In this document: positions 5,401-5,513 of the stretch, one piece after another
Layout of the letters: each line of letters opens with the position of its first letter
How positions within the stretch are numbered: position 1 is the first letter of the stretch
Assembly (NCBI GenBank): GCA_034428435.1
Contig: DAOUHY010000005.1
Location: 1 to 5,513, forward strand
DNA: 5,513 nt
Direction: 5' to 3'
Source of the DNA: Bin5 sp034428435
GTDB taxonomy: Bacteria > Chloroflexota > Anaerolineae > Caldilineales > Caldilineaceae
Made by a program: the position numbers and the translations under genes
Notes under the pieces: generated by a model
Told to the model about the DNA's origin: nothing
What the model saw: only the letters and a program-made list of their open reading frames with translations
Databases searched by the model: none

Positions 5401-5513
5401 GAGGTTGGCAGCGGTCTACTCTCACACGGGGTCGCCCCCGCACTACCATCGACGCTGGTGGACTTTACTGCCGGGTTCGGGATGGGACCGGGTGTCTCCC
5501 CACCGCTCTTGCC
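5401..5513 (-). rRNA. rrf: 5S ribosomal RNA (5' end beyond the window)
   Basis: The reverse complement contains the hallmark 5S stretches: CCCATCCCGAAC (loop B/C region), GATGGTAGTGCGGG (helix IV/loop E region), CCCCGTGTGAGAGTAG, and a 3' strand GCTGCCAACC that should pair with the 5' end. The visible 113 nt is just short of a full 5S (about 115-120 nt), so only a few 5' bases are missing to the right. 23S and 16S genes would be expected further right on the same strand, and the terminator directly after it supports this being the end of an rRNA operon. The exact 3' end is uncertain by a few bases. Confidence 0.95.

Overview
The window is GC-rich bacterial DNA. It carries most of one operon for a family-5 (peptide/opine/nickel, Dpp/Opp-type) ABC importer on the + strand. 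Convergent to it, on the - strand, lie a small gene of unknown function and the 3' end of an rRNA operon. No marker fixes the taxon. The 5S rRNA, the membrane-tethered binding protein and the intergenic heptanucleotide repeats fit a Chloroflexota-like bacterium (Anaerolineae/Caldilineae type), but this is only an impression.

Layout, left to right. Bases 1-1278 hold the C-terminal part of the substrate-binding protein; its start lies outside the window. It ends in an acidic Ser/Glu/Thr linker, one transmembrane helix and an RRRR tail. Bases 1279-1377 are an intergenic inverted repeat built from degenerate 7-nt units, which fills the gap to the next gene. Bases 1380-2435 encode a DppB-type permease. 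A 73-nt gap follows, containing a possible 25-codon mini-ORF and a clear Shine-Dalgarno. Bases 2509-3945 encode a DppC-type permease with an unusual ~210-residue extracytoplasmic insertion. Bases 3942-4913 encode a DppD/OppD-type ATPase with a four-cysteine C-terminal region, overlapping the previous gene by ATGA. The second ATPase (DppF/OppF type) that usually follows is absent.

On the - strand, 4871-5188 encodes a ~105-residue protein that resembles a small uncharacterised family and overlaps the end of the ATPase gene tail to tail. Further right come a hairpin (5255-5286), a rho-independent terminator reading leftwards (5351-5374), and a 5S rRNA gene (5401-5513, - strand) whose 5' end runs off the window.

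The + strand genes form one transport system. A tethered extracellular receptor delivers a peptide, or possibly an oligosaccharide, to the two permeases, and the ATPase drives uptake, probably with a second ATPase encoded elsewhere. The most distinctive points are the C-terminally anchored receptor together with the enlarged DppC subunit (an arrangement recalling archaeal family-5 importers), the heptad hairpin between receptor and permease, the missing second ATPase, and the possibly frameshifted small - strand gene.
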